From positions 81,882-145,881 of the forward strand of contig CAJNDS010002700.1 in assembly GCA_905221605.1 (NCBI GenBank): 64,000 nt of DNA, written 5' to 3'. Made by a program: the position numbers and the translations under genes. This DNA is from Symbiodinium natans. Lineage: Eukaryota; Sar; Dinophyceae; Suessiales; Symbiodiniaceae. This document shows, in pieces, positions 61,492 through 64,000 of the stretch. Positions within the stretch are counted from its first letter, which is position 1. Each line of letters begins with the position of its first letter. Under the pieces are notes generated by a model. The model worked only from the letters and a program-made list of their open reading frames with translations, did no database searches and was not told the origin of the DNA.

Positions 61492-61750
61492 GGTAAACCA
61501 CAAGGCGCCCGAAAGCCTAAACCTATGCCCTACGACTTATATGATGGCTGGGCTTGGGGTTTAGGTTTTAGGGCCTAATTAGGGTTTAGCTTTTGGGCTC
61601 CAGGGCTGTGGGTCCGGGGATTTAGGGGTTGCATGGGACAGAGGGTTGTGTTTTTGAGGGTTTTGGGCCGTAGGGTCCGAAGTTGCGGGAGCTTATGCGT
61701 TTAAATTGATTTTAAAAAAATATACACACACACACATCTATTTTAGTCAC

Positions 61751-61806
61751 CTGCTTCGAGCCTTCGGGCGGTCCATATAGGCCACCTGCTTTTGGTACAG
61801 CTTCCA
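61751..61806 (-). CDS. Exon with GTGACT donor
   Basis: Minus frame WKLYQKQVAYMDRPKARS ending at AGCAG|GTGACT. Very protein-like; lies on the EF-hand exon's strand, about 0.1 kb downstream of it, and may follow it if 61915 is spliced and not terminal. Confidence 0.4.
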
Positions 61807-61914
61807 CGGGGGGGGGGGAACGCTGGACCCTAAACCCCAAAGTCCTGGCTGGATAACCCTAAACCCCCAAAACCCTAAACCCTAAACCCTAAACCCTAAA
61901 CCCTAAAACACCCT

Positions 61915-62007
61915 CTACTTGGGGTTAGGACCGGCCTGCATGAGCCTTTGGAACTCCTCGCGGGAGACCACGCCATCGTGGTTCGCGTCAAGCTGGTCAA
62001 AGAAGTC
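61915..62007 (-). CDS. EF-hand exon 2, possibly C-terminal
   Basis: Minus strand, starting after TCTGAG. It encodes FFDQLDANHDGVVSREEF and then RLMQAGPNPK followed by a TAG at 61915, so it can be a terminal exon. A GC donor at LM|GCAGGCC is the alternative. The loop DANHDGVVSREE is identical to that at 51.1 kb while the entering helix differs (FDQL for FERL), so the two are diverged duplicates. The product would bind calcium; the rest of the protein cannot be assembled with confidence. Confidence 0.75.
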   Translation of the reverse strand, partial: DFFDQLDANHDGVVSREEFQRLMQAGPNPK

Positions 62008-62099
62008 CTCAGAAGACGCAGGGTTTAGGGTTTAGGGTTTAGGGTTTAGGGTTTAGGGTTTAGGGTTTAGGGTTTAGGCTTCAGAGTTTAGGGTTTCGG

Positions 62100-62183
62100 G
62101 ATATTCGAGCTTGTGTTGGGTGCCATGTAGAGTTCCACTGCATGACCTCCGGTCGAGCTCAAGATCAGAGCACCTGCACATGG
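62100..62183 (+). CDS. Cys/His-rich exon
   Basis: Plus frame DIRACVGCHVEFHCMTSGRA then QDQSTCTW, ending at TGG|GTAGCT. C-x2-C-H...H-C is suggestive of zinc binding. A family H inverted-repeat element follows immediately (62184-62281). Confidence 0.4.
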
Positions 62184-62281
62184 GTAGCTTCCTACATTAG
62201 GGTCCCTTTTTGGGTACCCATTATAAGGCGGCACCCTCTAAAGGGATCTCAAAAAGGGACCCTAATTTAGAGAACTACCCA
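62184..62281. mobile_element. Family H MITE
   Basis: TACATTAGGGTCCCTTTTTG and CAAAAAGGGACCCTAATTTA inverted arms. A partial relative starts at about 30172 (CTAATTAGGGTCCCTTTG). Confidence 0.6.
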
Positions 62282-62384
62282 CATACCGGAAGACGGCAAG
62301 GGCTTGTGAAACTGGGAAAACCTACTTCACTAGAAGGGGCATTTTGCACCCTAAACCCTCAACCCTACAGCCTAACCCCGAAAC

Positions 62385-62475
62385 CTCTAAACCTCTAAAC
62401 CTGTAAACCTCTAAACCTCTAAACCTCTAAGCCTCTAAGCCTCTAAGCCTCTAAACCTCTAAACCTCTAAACCCC
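62385..62475 (-). repeat. CCTCTAAA variant array
   Basis: About eleven AACCTCTA / AGCCTCTA octamers followed by ordinary CCCTAAA. Confidence 0.85.
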
Positions 62476-62633
62476 TAAACCCCAAACCCTAAACCCTAAA
62501 CCCTAAACCCCACAAGGGAGGAGATCGGCTCGTGGCCTGAGGGCCCAGGTTGGACAGTTAGAGGTGAGGGCTTACTGGACTATTTATGCAGCATTCTGGG
62601 TTTAGGGTTTAGGGTTTAGGGTTTAGGGTTTAG

Positions 62634-62724
62634 GGCCCCTCATACTAACAGCCCTTAATAGGGAACATAGTACCCCCCAGTATCGTCTCTATTAAGGACT
62701 GTTAGTATAAGGGTGAACATCCCA
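62634..62724. mobile_element. Family A MITE whose left end is replaced by TTTAGGG
   Basis: (TTTAGGG)n runs straight into CCCCTCATACTAACAGCCC; the right end GTATAAGGGTGAACATCCCA is intact. The usual left terminal GGGATGTTCCC is gone. Confidence 0.65.
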
Positions 62725-62874
62725 GCAAGCATTCTTGGACAAGATGTGGGGCTTACAAAAGATCCTAAAGAGGATACTACCCAAAAAAAGAAAAAACTCT
62801 AGATCTTAGTTACACACATACGTATACGCATATACATGTATAGATATGTACATATGTTGTGCGTGTATAGAATC

Positions 62875-62960
62875 GAATGCCTCCGAGTGTCCATCGCCGA
62901 CTGCGATCCCGCAGGCGTCTGCGTGGGAAAGGATGTGGCCGTCTGCACGAGATTCCTCGG
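62875..62960 (-). repeat. Diverged module B', copy near EF-hand 2
   Basis: Minus frame EESRADGHILSHADACGIAV; plus frame DCDPAGVCVGKDVAVC is open too. Lies about 0.9 kb from the EF-hand exon at 61.9 kb, repeating the arrangement at 51-52 kb. Confidence 0.42.
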
Positions 62961-63061
62961 GCCCTAAACCCTGCAAACCTGAAACCCATCAACCGTAAAC
63001 CCGAAACTTGAAACCCTAAACCCCTCAACCCTAATTATCTATCCCCCGAAATGAGCCCTAA

Positions 63062-63251
63062 ACCCTATCTTTACCCTGAAATCTGGCCGACAGGGCCCTT
63101 TGGGGTTTACCGGCTAGAGAAGGCTTTTGGGCGTTCCGGGGCCGTTCTTCTATCGCTTCTATGGGGTTTGGGGTTTGGGTTCACCAAAGTCCAGTTATCT
63201 TGGGAGATGTGTCTACTTTCCCTAGTTGGGTTTGATAAGGGGGAAGCCTAG
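63062..63251 (+). CDS. ORF of about 60 codons, hypothetical
   Basis: Plus frame YPEIWPTGPFGVYRLEKAFG, RSGAVLLSLLWGLGFGFTKV and LSWEMCLLSLVGFDKGEA with TAG at 63249. Hydrophobic centre may be a membrane helix. Confidence 0.38.
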
Positions 63252-63463
63252 GAGCATGAGCTGCGAAGGGGGGGGCCTCTTGCAGATACCTTGTACAACT
63301 TAGAACTCCTGTACCCTAAACCCTCAACCACAAACTCTGAGCAGCAGCTTCCCCAAACACAGACCCTGACTTTGAAAAAGCCCCCATATCCTCATATCCG
63401 CCACTTCGCCACAGAACTTTCAAAGGGCCCCAGCCAGGGTTGATAGGTTTATGGTTTATAGGT

Positions 63464-64000
63464 TAGGGTTTAGGGTTTAGGGTTTAGGGTTTAGGGTTTA
63501 GGGTTTAGGGTTTAGGCTTAGGCAACTATTGCTTATCAACCCTGAACCCTAAACTCTACATGGGTGGCTGTCAAAATTTTGGTTTCATTTGTTGAGGGTA
63601 CGTACCCCAAAAAAGATGATAGTTTTGGCAACCGCTCACATAGGGGTTGCAAGGCTCAGCAGTTGCTTGACAGATGTTGGGCAGGGTTCCAAACGCCTTA
63701 CACCCATGATAGGGTTAGGGTTTAGGGTTTTAGGTTTAGGGTTTAGGGTTTAGGGTTTAGGGTTTAGGGTTTAGGGTTTAGGGTTTAGGGTTTAGGGTTT
63801 AGGGTTTAGGGTTTAGGGTTTAGGGTTTAGGGTCTAGGGTTTAGGGTTTAGGGTTTAGGCTTCAGGGTTTAGGGTTTAGGGTTTAGGCTTCAGGGTTTAG
63901 GGTTTCGGGATGCTTGTAGGGCTTAATGCTAGGGATTAGGCTTAGGTTTTAGGGGCCATGGCTCCGGGATGCTTGTAGGGCTTAGAGGCGTCTGGGCTTT
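63464..64000. repeat. TTTAGGG arrays and family G MITE to window end
   Basis: TTTAGGG 63464-63515, family G MITE 63558-63642, TTTAGGG 63712-63905 with TTCAGGG/TTAGGC variants, then GGGATGCTTGTAGGGCTTA twice (63908 and 63967). Confidence 0.75.

Overview
The window looks like nuclear DNA of an alveolate, most likely a dinoflagellate. Three observations point that way: plant/alveolate-type telomere repeats (TTTAGGG, or CCCTAAA on the other strand) recur from end to end; the recognisable genes are cut into short exons; and at least two reconstructed introns of the one clear gene begin with GC instead of GT. GC-AG (and rarer GA-AG) introns are known from dinoflagellates. No species is claimed. There is no bacterial-style operon, rRNA, tRNA, CRISPR array or spliced-leader gene that I can support.

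Layout. Almost every 100-300 bases a tract of TTTAGGG or CCCTAAA (2 to about 40 units, both orientations) alternates with a unique island of about 60-150 bases. Many islands hold an open, protein-like frame, often with a pyrimidine-rich AG acceptor or a GTAAGT/GTGAGT-like donor, so much of the window reads as exons scattered in intronic and intergenic DNA made of telomere-like repeats. The best gene is a dynamin-family GTPase on the minus strand (about 3.1-7.0 kb), reconstructed here from seven exons with G1-G4 motifs, stalk and GED-like parts. Other usable models, mostly without recognisable function, are: a lysine/alanine/proline-rich hypothetical protein (31.8-32.9 kb, minus), a run of membrane-protein-like exons (25.5-30.0 kb, minus), two EF-hand exons (51.1 and 61.9 kb, minus), a proline-rich ORF plus exon (19.2-19.75 kb, minus), a zinc-ribbon-like exon (55.0 kb, minus) and several Cys-rich plus-strand exons.

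Repeats. At least ten families of short (about 80-370 bp) inverted-repeat elements resembling MITEs are present in several copies each. One family forms most of a 164-nt intron of the dynamin gene, which looks like an introner. Several MITE copies have telomere-like arrays inside them or in place of one end. 9.0-12.4 kb is a composite repeat block bracketed by inverted AT/poly-C ends, with CCCTAAACACT-type repeats and an inverted 49-bp minisatellite. 33.0-35.7 kb is a cluster of four tandem repeats (14, 42, about 60 and about 75 bp). 56-61 kb carries three copies of a two-part exon-like module.

Limits. For many islands more than one frame, or both strands, are open; those calls have low confidence and the alternative is stated. 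Exon ends were read by eye from frame continuity and splice dinucleotides.
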